In this document: one piece after another, positions 35,011 to 44,031 of the stretch
Layout of the letters: every line of letters begins with the position of its first letter
How positions within the stretch are numbered: position 1 is the stretch's first letter
Assembly (NCBI GenBank): GCA_029817715.1
Contig: JARUPY010000292.1
Location: 434,001-498,000, forward strand
Source of the DNA: Melastoma dodecandrum
Taxonomy: Eukaryota > Streptophyta > Magnoliopsida > Myrtales > Melastomataceae
Direction: 5' to 3'
Length of the DNA stretch: 64,000 bases
Position numbers and translations under genes: made by a program
Notes under the pieces: model-generated
What the model was told of the DNA's origin: nothing
The model's input: the letters and a program-made list of their open reading frames with translations, nothing else
Database searches by the model: none

Positions 35011-37425
35011 TCACTCGATCATCCGCCGCAGCACCCCCTCGGTCCCCGGCACCGGCGCGGCGAGCGTCGGCGGCGGGGGGACCGGGCGCACCGGCATCAT
35101 CGCCTTGAACTGCTGTCGGAAGTCGTCGGCGATCCGGTCGGCCTCGACGGTGCCGCGGATCACCCGCGGGCGGATGAAGACGATCAGCTCCGTCCGGGTG
35201 CGGACGTCGTCGCGGTTGCGGAAGGCGGGGCCGATCAGCGGCAGGTCGCCAAGGATCGGGAGGGCCTCGTTCGAGAGCTGCGACTTCTCCTGAGCCAGCC
35301 CGCCCAGCGCCAGCGTATGCCCGTCGTTCACCGCCACGCTCGTCGCCACACGGCGCTGGCGGATCGTCGGCGAGTCGATCGTCGATGAGGTGGTCGGCAC
35401 CACGTCGCTCACCTCCTGATTGATGTCGAGCACCACAAGGCCGTTCTTGTTCACCCGCGGGGTCACCGCCAGGATCACGCCGGTATCCTTCAACTCGATC
35501 TGGTTCAGGATCGGCGCGCCGGCCGAGAGCGCGCTCTGGCCGCTCTGCTTCACGATCGGCACCTGGTCGCCGATCTGGAGCTTGGCCGTGCGGTTGTCGA
35601 GCACCGTGATGTTGGGCGAGGACAGGACATGGACCGTGGTCACGCCCTGCAGGGCGTTGAGCACCACGTTGAAGTTCGTCCCACTCATCAGGTAGTTGAA
35701 GCCTGGCACGCCCCGGGTTGCGGCGCTGATCAGGGCCGCGGTGCCGCTGACCGCTGTGCCGGTGGCGGTGACCTTCGAGGCCGTGCTCACCCCCACCGTG
35801 TTGTTGGTGGCGAGGTTCAGCCGGTCACCCCGGTTCTGCAGGAACCATTGCACGCCGAACTGCAGCTGATCGTTCAGCGTCACTTCGGCGATCACGGTCT
35901 CCAAGAGCACCTGCGTGGGCATCGCATCGAGCCGGCCGAGGATGTTCAGGATCTTGTCGTACTGGTTGCGGGTGGCCGAGACGACGAGGCTGTTGTTGGT
36001 CTCGTCTGCGACGATGCCGATGACGGTGCGGCGCGTGCCCGCGGCGCCTGCGCCGTAGCCGGCCTCCGCTCCGTAAGCGCCGGCGCTGCCGGCATATCCA
36101 TTCCCCGCGCCGAGATCGCCGCCCGCTCCCCCCGCACCCGCGAGGCCGACCCGCTGCGTCGCCCCCGGGCCAAGGCCCGAACCCTGGACCGCCCCGAAAC
36201 TCCCGCCCGCCCCGAAGCCCGACGCGCCGCCGGAGGCGCCGGCAGCGGGGCCACCCGGAGTCGGGCCCTGCCCGGACGACCCGAAACCCGCCCCACCGCC
36301 GAAGCCCGATGGCTCGTTGCCGAGGCCCGGCGCGCCGAAGCCCGCGCCGGACGCGTCGGGACCTCCGCCCAAGCCGGAGCCGGAGCCCAAGCCGGAGCCG
36401 TATCCGGCCGCGGCCGAGACGTTCACCGGGCTGCCGGTCTCGGCGGCGACGACGTTCTGCAGGACCGCGGCGAGTTCCTTGGCCGAGCGGTTCTGGATCC
36501 GGTAGACGAAGAGCTGCCGCTCCCGGTCGGCCGCGAGGGTCTCGAGTTCGGCGAGCCAGACCCGGGCCCGGTCGAGATAGACCGCCCGGGACGACACGAC
36601 GAGCACGGCGCTGAGCGCTTCGTTCGGCACGAAGCGGATCACGTCGCCGGGCCCGGCGGCCTCGCCGCCGAAGATCTGCGTGAGATCGCGGGCCACCGCC
36701 CGCGCATTGGCGCTGCGCACCGGCAGCATGGCGGTCGATAGGCCGCGCATCCAGTCGACGTCGAACACCGCGATGGTCTCGCGCAGGGTGTGGATCTGGC
36801 CGGCATCGCCCTTGAGGATCAGCAGGTTGCGCGCCCGATCCGCCCGCAGCACCACGTCCCGGGGGGCGACCGCGGCGAGGATCGCCTGCATCTCGGCGGC
36901 CGCGATCCAGCGCAGGGGCACGACCACGGCCCCCGCCTCGGCTCCCACACCGTGCACCGGCTGGAGGGTGTCGGCCCCGGCCGGCAGGATCTGCGCCGTC
37001 CGGCCCCGGTGCCGCAGGACGAGGCCGCGGTTGGACAGCGCCCCCTCGAACAGCGCCAACAGGGCCGCCCGGGTCACCGGGCCGCCGGTCTGGAGGGTGA
37101 GTGTCCCGTTGACCTGCGCGTCCAGGGTGTAGCCCCAGCCGAGCGTGTCGGCGAGCACCGCCTTGGCAGCCACCGGGATCGGCACCTCGACGAGGTCGAG
37201 GCTGACCATGCCACCAGGCAGATGCTCCGCTGCGGGCGCATCGTTGCCGACCAGCCGATCGGTGCCCCGGGCGACGACGCCGGGGGCGCGGGCGCGCGCG
37301 AGACCAGCATCCCCGGCGTCCCGGCCGGCGCCGGGCAGCGGCTCGGCCGCCATCGCCGCGCCGACGGCGAGGTAGAGGAACACCGCGCCGACAACCTGTG
37401 CGCGTCCCGTCATACCACCGTCCAT
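35011..37425 (-). CDS. gspD: Type II secretion secretin GspD
   Basis: The 804-residue outer-membrane channel has a signal peptide (about residues 1-27) and an N0 domain (MVSLDLVEVPIPVAAKAVLADTL region). N1-N3 repeats follow, split by a long Gly/Ala/Ser-rich insert at about residues 335-470 (repeats of GFGAG, GLGSGSG). The secretin core has VLLETVIAEVTLNDQLQFGV, VLSSPNITVLDNRTAKLQIG, QVPIVKQ and LGGLAQE, ending with FIRPRVI. The core motifs are complete. The gene runs opposite to its neighbours. Confidence 0.93.
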   Translation of the reverse strand: MDGGMTGRAQVVGAVFLYLAVGAAMAAEPLPGAGRDAGDAGLARARAPGVVARGTDRLVGNDAPAAEHLPGGMVSLDLVEVPIPVAAKAVLADTLGWGYTLDAQVNGTLTLQTGGPVTRAALLALFEGALSNRGLVLRHRGRTAQILPAGADTLQPVHGVGAEAGAVVVPLRWIAAAEMQAILAAVAPRDVVLRADRARNLLILKGDAGQIHTLRETIAVFDVDWMRGLSTAMLPVRSANARAVARDLTQIFGGEAAGPGDVIRFVPNEALSAVLVVSSRAVYLDRARVWLAELETLAADRERQLFVYRIQNRSAKELAAVLQNVVAAETGSPVNVSAAAGYGSGLGSGSGLGGGPDASGAGFGAPGLGNEPSGFGGGAGFGSSGQGPTPGGPAAGASGGASGFGAGGSFGAVQGSGLGPGATQRVGLAGAGGAGGDLGAGNGYAGSAGAYGAEAGYGAGAAGTRRTVIGIVADETNNSLVVSATRNQYDKILNILGRLDAMPTQVLLETVIAEVTLNDQLQFGVQWFLQNRGDRLNLATNNTVGVSTASKVTATGTAVSGTAALISAATRGVPGFNYLMSGTNFNVVLNALQGVTTVHVLSSPNITVLDNRTAKLQIGDQVPIVKQSGQSALSAGAPILNQIELKDTGVILAVTPRVNKNGLVVLDINQEVSDVVPTTSSTIDSPTIRQRRVATSVAVNDGHTLALGGLAQEKSQLSNEALPILGDLPLIGPAFRNRDDVRTRTELIVFIRPRVIRGTVEADRIADDFRQQFKAMMPVRPVPPPPTLAAPVPGTEGVLRRMIE

Positions 37426-37905
37426 CCCCGCCGCGCCCGTCGGGCTTCGGCCGATGTCTAGAAAATCATAGTTAAAATATTGTTATATTTGCTAATGTCT
37501 CGTCGTTGCCTGGGATTTTGAACAGATGGCTTCCGTAAAAATTGTATATATTGGACGCTTGTCAAACCGTGATCTTTTGAATTATCTCATGCTCTGCTCA
37601 TTTCATGGCACGATACAACTTTTAATAACATACATTGGTCACCGCGTATTTGCAGATGCGCCGGCATCGCGGATGCTGACCGTGGGTTGTCATGGTAGCG
37701 ATCGAAAATTCAATCTGCAGTCTACTATCAGTCAATTCGATTCAAGTTATAATGTGAATATTTGTCTCTGAAGTACATAGGCAGTATTGTCCATTCACGA
37801 TGAAACCAGAAAATTTGTGCTCGCGTAGACTTTGTCAATGTTCATAACCCAAGAGACCACCTAAGGTTCGCAGGCTGGTGGTCGGACCGGGGGCTTTGAT
37901 CGACG
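37426..37905. other. AT-rich gap between gspD and the Sco gene
   Basis: About 37450-37850 is strongly AT-rich against a GC-rich background. An 81-codon frame at 37526-37771 has no ribosome site and no family features, and I do not support it as a gene. The region should contain divergent promoters for gspD and the Sco gene and may be acquired DNA. Confidence 0.55.
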
Positions 37906-38529
37906 ATGCGAATCCGCCCGCTTTTTGCCGGATTAAGCTTCCTCGGGCTGATGGCCACGGCCGGAGACTCCGGCGCGGGCGAGCTCGCGGGCCTGGTGTG
38001 GCCCCCCGGCGCGGCGGAGCACCGGCTCGATGCCCACGGCGTCGCCGTCTCGGCCGAGGCGCTGCGGGACAGGATCGCCGTGGTCTCGTTCGTGAGCGCG
38101 GGCTGCGCGATCCCGTGCGCGATCCGGACGGTCGCTCTCGACCAGCTCGCCCGCCAATTGCCGGCGGCGCTGCGCCGGCGCGTCGTCTTCCTCGCCATCG
38201 ACACGGACTCGGCCGCCGATGACGCCGCGCGCCTGCGCGCCTTCGCAGAGTCCCTCCTGGGGCCGGCGCCGCGCCTGCGGTTCCTCACCGCCGACGCCGC
38301 CGCGACCCGGGCGCTCGCCGAGGCGTTGCGCTACCCGGCCGCCGCCCTGCCCGAACCGCCGCCGACGGTCCTGCTGTTCGACCGCCGCGGGCAGGTCGCC
38401 ATGGCGTATGGCGGCGACCCCCTCGATGCCCCGCGCTTGGCCCGGGACATCGCGATCCTCGACACCTTCACCCAGGGTCTCGACCGGCCTTCAGCGACCG
38501 CGCCGGGATCGTCAAAGCCCACCCGCTGA
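37906..38529 (+). CDS. Sco1/SenC-type copper chaperone (thioredoxin fold)
   Basis: The 207-residue exported protein (signal peptide about residues 1-25) has a thioredoxin-like fold with the copper-binding Cx3C motif at Cys67 and Cys71 (VSAGCAIPCAIRT), AIDTDSAADD where Sco has its loop, and VLLFDRRGQVAMAYGG near the end. The distal His ligand of typical Sco proteins is not evident, so copper handling may differ. It lies 23 bases upstream of the copper-radical oxidase gene on the same strand. In Streptomyces a Sco protein loads the related oxidase GlxA, so that role is the likely one here. Confidence 0.8.
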   Translation: MRIRPLFAGLSFLGLMATAGDSGAGELAGLVWPPGAAEHRLDAHGVAVSAEALRDRIAVVSFVSAGCAIPCAIRTVALDQLARQLPAALRRRVVFLAIDTDSAADDAARLRAFAESLLGPAPRLRFLTADAAATRALAEALRYPAAALPEPPPTVLLFDRRGQVAMAYGGDPLDAPRLARDIAILDTFTQGLDRPSATAPGSSKPTR

Positions 38530-38552
38530 TCCTCTCCTCTACGGACTGCCCC

Positions 38553-41015
38553 ATGCCCTCGTTCGATCTCACCCGGCTCCGCCTGCGCCGGAGCGCCCTG
38601 CTGGCCGCCACGATACTGTCCACCGGACTCGCCTGGCCCGCCGAGGCAGCCCTGTACGGCATCGTCGTCAACCCGGTGGCCGATCCGCTGCTCTCGGGCC
38701 TGTCGATCCCCGCTTCGGCGCCGATCCAAGGGATGTGGTCGGGCGTCTACACTTGGCCGATCAACGCCATCGCCCTCGGGCTTCTGCCGAACGGCAAGAT
38801 CGTCTCCTACGGGACACCGGTCGACGCGCCCGGCACGCAGGATGGCCGGACCTTCGACATCTGGGATCCGACGCGGGGTCTCGTGGCGAGCGCACACGTC
38901 ACGCTCCAGGGCGTCGTCGGCGTCAACAGCTTCTGCGCCGCGCAGGCCTTCCGCCTCGACGGCACGATGATGTCGGCAGGAGGCATCTTCGACGCTGGCA
39001 ATGACAAGGGCAGCGTGGTCCTGAATGCCGGCGCCACCGCCATCACGGCGAACGCCGCCAAACTCGCCAACGATCGCTACTACGCGACCATGCTGACGCT
39101 GCCGACCGGGCAGCAGCTCATCGTGGGCGGGGACTACCCGTACGCGGCCGGCTTCGCGGACCCGCAGACCGCGATCAACAATGGTTACAATACCGGCATG
39201 ACGCCGGAACTGTACGACGGGACCAAATGGACTAGCCTGTTCGGTGCCAACAGCCGCGAGGCGTTCGGCCCCGACAACAGCCGCTAATGGTATCCGCGCG
39301 CCTGGATCGCTTCGACCGGCAAGGTCTTCGGCATCAGCTCCGACAAGATGTGGTTCCTCGATCCGACCGGCAAAGGGACGATCTCGACCATGGCGTTCAA
39401 GGCTGCGCCGCGGAGCGCCACCTCCGCCGCCAGCGCGCCGAATACCGGGCCGGCCTCGACGGCCGTGATGTACGACACCAACAAGATCCTTCAGGTCGGC
39501 GGCAACAGCTTCACCAACGGCGACGGCTTCCTGTCGAGCAGCCAAGCCACGACGGTCGACATCAGCGGCTCGACGCCCACCGTGACCGAAACGGCCGCGA
39601 TGACGTACGGCCGCGCCTGGGCGAATTCCACGGTCCTGCCGACCGGGCAGGTCGCGGTGACGGGCGGCAGCCTGTCCAACGACACGGCCGGAACCAACAC
39701 GGTCCTGCAGACGGAGATCTGGAATCCGGCGACCGGGCGCTGGGCGCTGGGCGCCTCGGCCGCGATCTACCGCGGCTACCACTCGAGCGTGATCCTGATG
39801 CCGAACGGCACTCTGCTCAGCGCGGGTGGCGGCGCCCCCGGGCCGGTCAGCAACCTCAACGCCGAGATCTACTACCCGCCCTACCTGTTCACCGCGGCGG
39901 GCGGCACCGCCACGCTCGCGCCGCGGCCGCAGATCGTCAGCCTCGACAGCCTGCAGGTCCAGTACGGCAAGAGCCTGCAATTCGAGCTGACGTCGCAGTA
40001 CGGTCTCGCGCAGGTGGTGCTGGTCGGGACCAGCCTCGTGACGCACAGCTTCAACTCCACGCAACGCCGCTACGTCGCGAGCTTCACGCAGTCGGGCAAT
40101 GCGGTCACCGTCCAGGGCCCGGCCTCGGGCAATGTCGTGCCGCCCGGCTACTATCAGATCGTCGCCATCGACAAGAACGGCGTGCCTTCACCGGGCATCA
40201 TCGTCGCCGTCGGCACCTCCGTCACGGCGCCCGCCCAGGCCACGGCCTTCGTGGCGCCCCAGGGCGGCACCGGCACCGGCGCCGGAACAGCCGGCGGAAC
40301 CGGCACCGCCGGATCGGTCCCGGGCTGGCCCGCCGCGACGGCGAGCTGGAACCAGGTCGGCGTGACCGTGACGCGCATCGCCATCGCCTCCGACGGAACC
40401 CTCGTGGGGATCAATTCGAACGATCAGTCGATCTGGATGAACGGCACCAGCGGCGTCTGGACCCAATTGCCGAGCACCGCGAAGGACGTCGCGGCCGTCA
40501 GCGCCAAGAGCATCTACTCGGTCGCGAAGGACGGGGGCGTCTACCGCTACAACACCGACGGACGCTCCTGGACCCAGGTCGGATGGGGCGCCCTGACCAT
40601 CGCCGCCGCCGCGGACGGGACGGTGGCCATCACCAACGTCAACAACGACATCTGGGTGAAGACCACCGACGGGAACGACACGGCCTGGTACCAGGTCCCC
40701 GGCAAGGCGAAGCGGGTCGCCCCGATGAGCCGCACCAGCTTCTACCTCATCGGCATGGACGACAACGTCTACCGCAGCGACCAGACCGGGAGCCGGGTGC
40801 AGGTCGGACATGACGTCTCCGACATCGCCGCCTCGTCCGACGGCAGCGTCATGGTGATCAACAAGTTCGTCGGCACGCTCTGGCGCAAGACCGGGGACAG
40901 CGCGACCGAGGTCTGGACGCAGCAGGCGACGACCCAACCGGCGACCGCCGTCGCGATCCCGAACGCCCAGCGCGCCGTCATGGTCGGCAAGGACACCAAC
41001 ATCTACCGGTGGTGA
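38553..41015 (+). pseudogene. Secreted copper-radical oxidase fused to tectonin-like repeats, one nonsense codon
   Basis: The frame spans 821 codons with TAA at codon 245 (39285-39287) and no frameshift. A signal peptide (about 1-32) precedes a kelch-type galactose/glyoxal oxidase domain and a DUF1929-like E-set domain (to about 555). A Gly/Ala/Thr linker follows, then a tectonin-like propeller (about 590-820; SWNQVGVTVTRIAIASDGTL and similar units). The cofactor residues are visible: Cys128 (NSFCAAQ), Tyr177 (DRYYATM), Tyr409-His410 (RGYHSS) and His498 (VTHSFN). The stop lies between Tyr177 and Tyr409, directly before WYPRAW. Without readthrough the product is a 244-residue fragment; a restart at ATG 39348 would lack Cys128. 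Confidence 0.85.
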
Positions 41016-41104
41016 TCCCCAGGGCATCCGGCCGGAACGGGCACCGGCTTCCGGGCGGGCTTGCGGATTCACAGGTCTCTTCGGAGAGGCGATGAACGAT
41101 GCCG

Positions 41105-41136
41105 CGCGTCTCCCTCCCCCGCAGAGGGGGAGGGGG
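41105..41136. repeat. Single palindromic repeat unit
   Basis: CTCCCTCCCCCGCAGAGGGG and the following G-run form a short palindrome of the same kind as the repeats at 54041-54233. It lies between the convergent oxidase and gspK genes. The rest of 41016-41254 shows nothing. Confidence 0.55.
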
Positions 41137-41254
41137 GCGCGTGGGTGGCCTGGACCGCCAGACTTGCCGCGGTGTCGGCTCCTATCCGATCGCGAAACGT
41201 GACGATCGCCGTCCTGCGCGCAGGGCGAGGAAGCCCGTCGCGACGCAGCGCCGC

Positions 41255-42148
41255 TCAATCGGCCGCCAGGGCCGCGCGGATCATCGGGCAGGCAGGATGG
41301 TCCCGCGCGGGCCCCGGCAGGATCGAGACGCCCGGCTGCCAGACCAGGAAGTCGGTGCCGGTCTTCGTGCCGCCGAGCGCATAGATCCCCCGCCGACCGG
41401 CCCGCGCGGTGCCCTGGGCCATCGTCACCGACAGGCGGAAATACTGGCGCGGGGACGGGACGCGCGGCCGTCCCGCGGCGAGCGTCGGGGTCGCCGCGGG
41501 ACGGAGCCGCCGCACGAGGGAGGCGAGATCGAACGTCCCGGCCTCGTTGTAGACCGTCAGCGCCGGCTCGAGCCGCGCCGCGATCTCGGGCGTCATCGAC
41601 GGCAGCCGCCCGATCTCGTCCGTGCTGAGGAACGGACCGTTGCGCGGCCCATAGGGCAGGCCGCGGGCGCGATATTGCGCTAGCTCTGCCCCGCCGCTTG
41701 GCTCGGGGACATCGTCGGGATCCCGGTAGTCGACGATCTCCGCCCCGAGGGCGAGGGCCGCCCGGTCCGGCACGCCGAGGGCGCGGAACGCCTCCTCCAG
41801 GGCGGGCCGCGGAGTCCGGTTGAGATCGATCAAGAGGCCCCGGTCCTCGACCGACAGGAACGCCGTCCGCTCCGCCGCGAGCGGGCAGGCGACGGCGCGC
41901 CCGTCCTCCGGGAGCGCCAGCCGGGCGATCCGGTAGGTCCGCCCGACGGCGAGGTCGTAGGCGATCAGCCGGGCGATGCCGTCGGCCAGGCCCTGGAGCT
42001 GCACGAGGTCGGCGCGGGTCCGGGCCAGCACGGCGCTCGACCGGGCCTGGAGGATCGCCGTAGCCAGGAGCGCGCTGATTGCGGCCAGCACCATCACCAC
42101 CGAGACGAGCACGAACCCGTCCTCGCCCGCCTGCGCCCGGCGCGTCAT
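41255..42148 (-). CDS. gspK: Type II secretion minor pseudopilin GspK
   Basis: The 297-residue protein starts MTRRAQAGEDGFVLVSVVMV, with a prepilin cleavage site before Phe. Position +5 is Val rather than Glu, as is normal for GspK. The inserted alpha domain carries IVDYRDPDDVPEPSGGAE, the typical GspK segment, and DEIGRLPSMTPEIAARLEPAL. GspK caps the pseudopilus tip with GspI and GspJ. The frame is open upstream, but ATG 42148 overlaps the gspJ stop by four bases and gives the correct leader. Confidence 0.9.
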   Translation of the reverse strand: MTRRAQAGEDGFVLVSVVMVLAAISALLATAILQARSSAVLARTRADLVQLQGLADGIARLIAYDLAVGRTYRIARLALPEDGRAVACPLAAERTAFLSVEDRGLLIDLNRTPRPALEEAFRALGVPDRAALALGAEIVDYRDPDDVPEPSGGAELAQYRARGLPYGPRNGPFLSTDEIGRLPSMTPEIAARLEPALTVYNEAGTFDLASLVRRLRPAATPTLAAGRPRVPSPRQYFRLSVTMAQGTARAGRRGIYALGGTKTGTDFLVWQPGVSILPGPARDHPACPMIRAALAAD

Positions 42149-42753
42149 GGCCGGTCCCCCGGTGCGACGAGGAGCGGGTCCCAGCGCCGCCGATCCGCCG
42201 GCCCGAAGGCGATCCGGATCTCGACGAGGTCGGGCTGCCGGTCCGGGCGCGTCCATGCGGACAGCCACGCCGGGGCCAGCCGGTCGGCCGGAAGCCCGCG
42301 ATACCGGATGGCGAGGCCGGCGAGCCCCTCCAGCAGGATCTCGGAGCGCGCCGTCGGGTCCGGCCCGGTCTCCAGCGGCGCCCGGCTCTCGACGAGGTCG
42401 AGGAGGCCGTCCGGCCGCGGCACACCGGCGAGCGAGACCGCGCGTTCCACCGGCCGTTCGAGCGCCCGGTCGGGGGCGAGCGCCGCCCGGAGGGAATCGG
42501 GTCCGCCGAGCAGGACCGGCCGGGTGCCGTCCATGCGGCGGCTCGCGAGGCTGCCGAGGGTCCGGCGCAGGTGGTCGCGGACCGCCTGGACTTGGTAGGC
42601 GCTCCCCGCCGCCGCGACCGCCGTCGCGGTGCGGCCCGCCACGCGGACCGCCTCGACCAGCAGCAGGGCGATGAGCGCCGCGAGCGACAAGGAGACCAGC
42701 ACCTCCGCGAGGGCGAAGCCCGCCCGGCCCGCGTCGGACGGGCGGTCAGGCAT
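42145..42753 (-). CDS. gspJ: Type II secretion minor pseudopilin GspJ
   Basis: The 202-residue prepilin has the cleavage site GRAG-FALAEVLVSLSLAALI (Glu at +5) and a C-terminal beta domain (LEGLAGLAIRYRGLP, DLVEIRIAFGP). It forms the tip complex with GspI and GspK. It overlaps gspI by eight bases. Confidence 0.88.
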   Translation of the reverse strand: MPDRPSDAGRAGFALAEVLVSLSLAALIALLLVEAVRVAGRTATAVAAAGSAYQVQAVRDHLRRTLGSLASRRMDGTRPVLLGGPDSLRAALAPDRALERPVERAVSLAGVPRPDGLLDLVESRAPLETGPDPTARSEILLEGLAGLAIRYRGLPADRLAPAWLSAWTRPDRQPDLVEIRIAFGPADRRRWDPLLVAPGDRP

Positions 42754-43144
42754 CGGGCCGGCCGGGGATCAGGGTGGTGTAGAGCGCCGCGCCGCCCAGG
42801 CCGCCGCGGGTCAGCCGGATGCGCCACACGGGCGGTCCCCGGCGCGCCGGGAGGGCCGGTCGGCTGTCGCTGACGGTGACCGTCCACGGCTGGCCGTTGG
42901 AGAAGCGGCCCTCGACGATGGCGGGCGCGAGGGGGCCGTCCGCGATCAGCCGGAGGCAGACGCCCTCGGCCTCGTCGGCCTCGACGCGCAAAGCCGCGAC
43001 CCGGCGCAGGCCGAGGGTGGTCTCGCCGGCGATCTGCAGGGCGAGCAGGATCCCGAGGGCGGCGACCGCGAAGGCCACCAGCACCTCGACCACCGTGAAG
43101 CCGTCCTCGCCGCCGAGATCGCGGCCGGGGCTCGGATCGTTCAT
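42746..43144 (-). CDS. gspI: Type II secretion minor pseudopilin GspI
   Basis: The 132-residue prepilin has the cleavage site GEDG-FTVVEVLVAFAVAALG (Glu at +5) and the short GspI beta domain (NGQPWTVTVSD, WRIRLTRGG). ATG 43144 is chosen as it overlaps the gspH stop by four bases and gives a normal leader. It nucleates the pseudopilus tip in known systems. Confidence 0.9.
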   Translation of the reverse strand: MNDPSPGRDLGGEDGFTVVEVLVAFAVAALGILLALQIAGETTLGLRRVAALRVEADEAEGVCLRLIADGPLAPAIVEGRFSNGQPWTVTVSDSRPALPARRGPPVWRIRLTRGGLGGAALYTTLIPGRPDA

Positions 43145-43581
43145 CGGGCCGCCTCCCGGCTGACGCGGCCGGTCAGGGTGCCGACCGTCAGGACCACGCC
43201 GCCGGGCGCACCGAGGATGATGCGGCCGCCGCTGGATCCGCCATCCGGCAGGAAGCGGATGTCGGCCGTCTCGATGCGGACCGGGAGGGGCGCGGTCGGG
43301 ATCGGCGCGGCGCCGGCCCGGGAGCTGAGGAACCGACCCGATTCGGGCTCGAAGGCGAGGCGCGTGGGAAGCCCGGACCGGAGGGCCTCGGCCCGGAGCA
43401 GGCCGATCTCTCCGGCAATCGCCTCCGACAGGCGCTGGGCGCGGCGCCCGGCGCCGAAGCCCCCGGCGAATGGGACGGCGATTCCGGCGGCGAGGCCGAG
43501 GATCGCCAGGGCCACCAGCATCTCGACGAGGGTGAAGCCCGCGGTCGCAGCCACGCTCCTGATCGGTCGTCCGGCCGGCAC
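43141..43581 (-). CDS. gspH: Type II secretion pseudopilin GspH
   Basis: The 146-residue prepilin has AATAG-FTLVEMLVALAILGLA (Glu at +5) and the GspH/FimT beta domain (LRAEALRSGLPTRLAFEPES, FLPDGGSSGGRIIL). It is the first gene of the leftward gspHIJK operon. Normally gspG precedes it, but no intact gspG is present here. Confidence 0.9.
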   Translation of the reverse strand: MPAGRPIRSVAATAGFTLVEMLVALAILGLAAGIAVPFAGGFGAGRRAQRLSEAIAGEIGLLRAEALRSGLPTRLAFEPESGRFLSSRAGAAPIPTAPLPVRIETADIRFLPDGGSSGGRIILGAPGGVVLTVGTLTGRVSREAAR

Positions 43582-44031
43582 CGTCGCGACACGCCCCTCT
43601 TCGGTGCCGCCCGCGGCGGCATTGCGGACGCCATCGTCCGCGTCCAGCCAAGCCGATCAGGGTAAAGATCCGGCTTCCGGGCGCGGGCTGTCGCTCGCGA
43701 CGCGGCATCTGAAACGTGACCGAGCCGATCCCCCTGCGGTCTCCGGTTGCCGACGTCGGCTCCGTGTCCGGACGCCGGCGCGCGGACGCGGAAACCCGTC
43801 AGCCGGTCGCTGACGCCAACACTTCCAAGGGCCTCGACGCGGGCCCGGCCGCAGGACGGTCACGCCTGGCCGGCGCGGGCTCGATGCCTCGGGCGCCAGG
43901 AAACCCGCTCACGCCTCCGGGGTCGGACCGCGGTGCTCCGACCGGCCTGGACGCACGCCGACAAACTTCGCGCGCCCAGGCCCACACACGCCCCGAGCCT
44001 GCCGACAAACGTCCCGCGCGCGCACAACAAA
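43582..44031. other. Gap upstream of gspH where gspG would be expected
   Basis: No intact gene is seen. On the minus strand a short piece at about 43708-43640 reads SRIFTLIGLAGRGRW, faintly like a prepilin N-terminus, but without the +5 Glu and without continuation. The rest is GC-rich and carries no motif; the gspHIJK promoter should be here. Confidence 0.45.

Noticed and set aside
37526..37771. 81-codon frame in the AT-rich gap
   Set aside because: It has no ribosome site, no relatives recognised and no neighbour support; AT-rich DNA gives such frames by chance.
38331..40064. 577-codon open frame on the minus strand
   Set aside because: It is antisense to the Sco and oxidase genes, which carry recognisable motifs; this frame carries none.
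43640..43708. Possible gspG start (SRIFTLIGLAG)
   Set aside because: The +5 Glu of prepilins is missing, the similarity covers about ten residues, and the frame then runs into gspH out of register.
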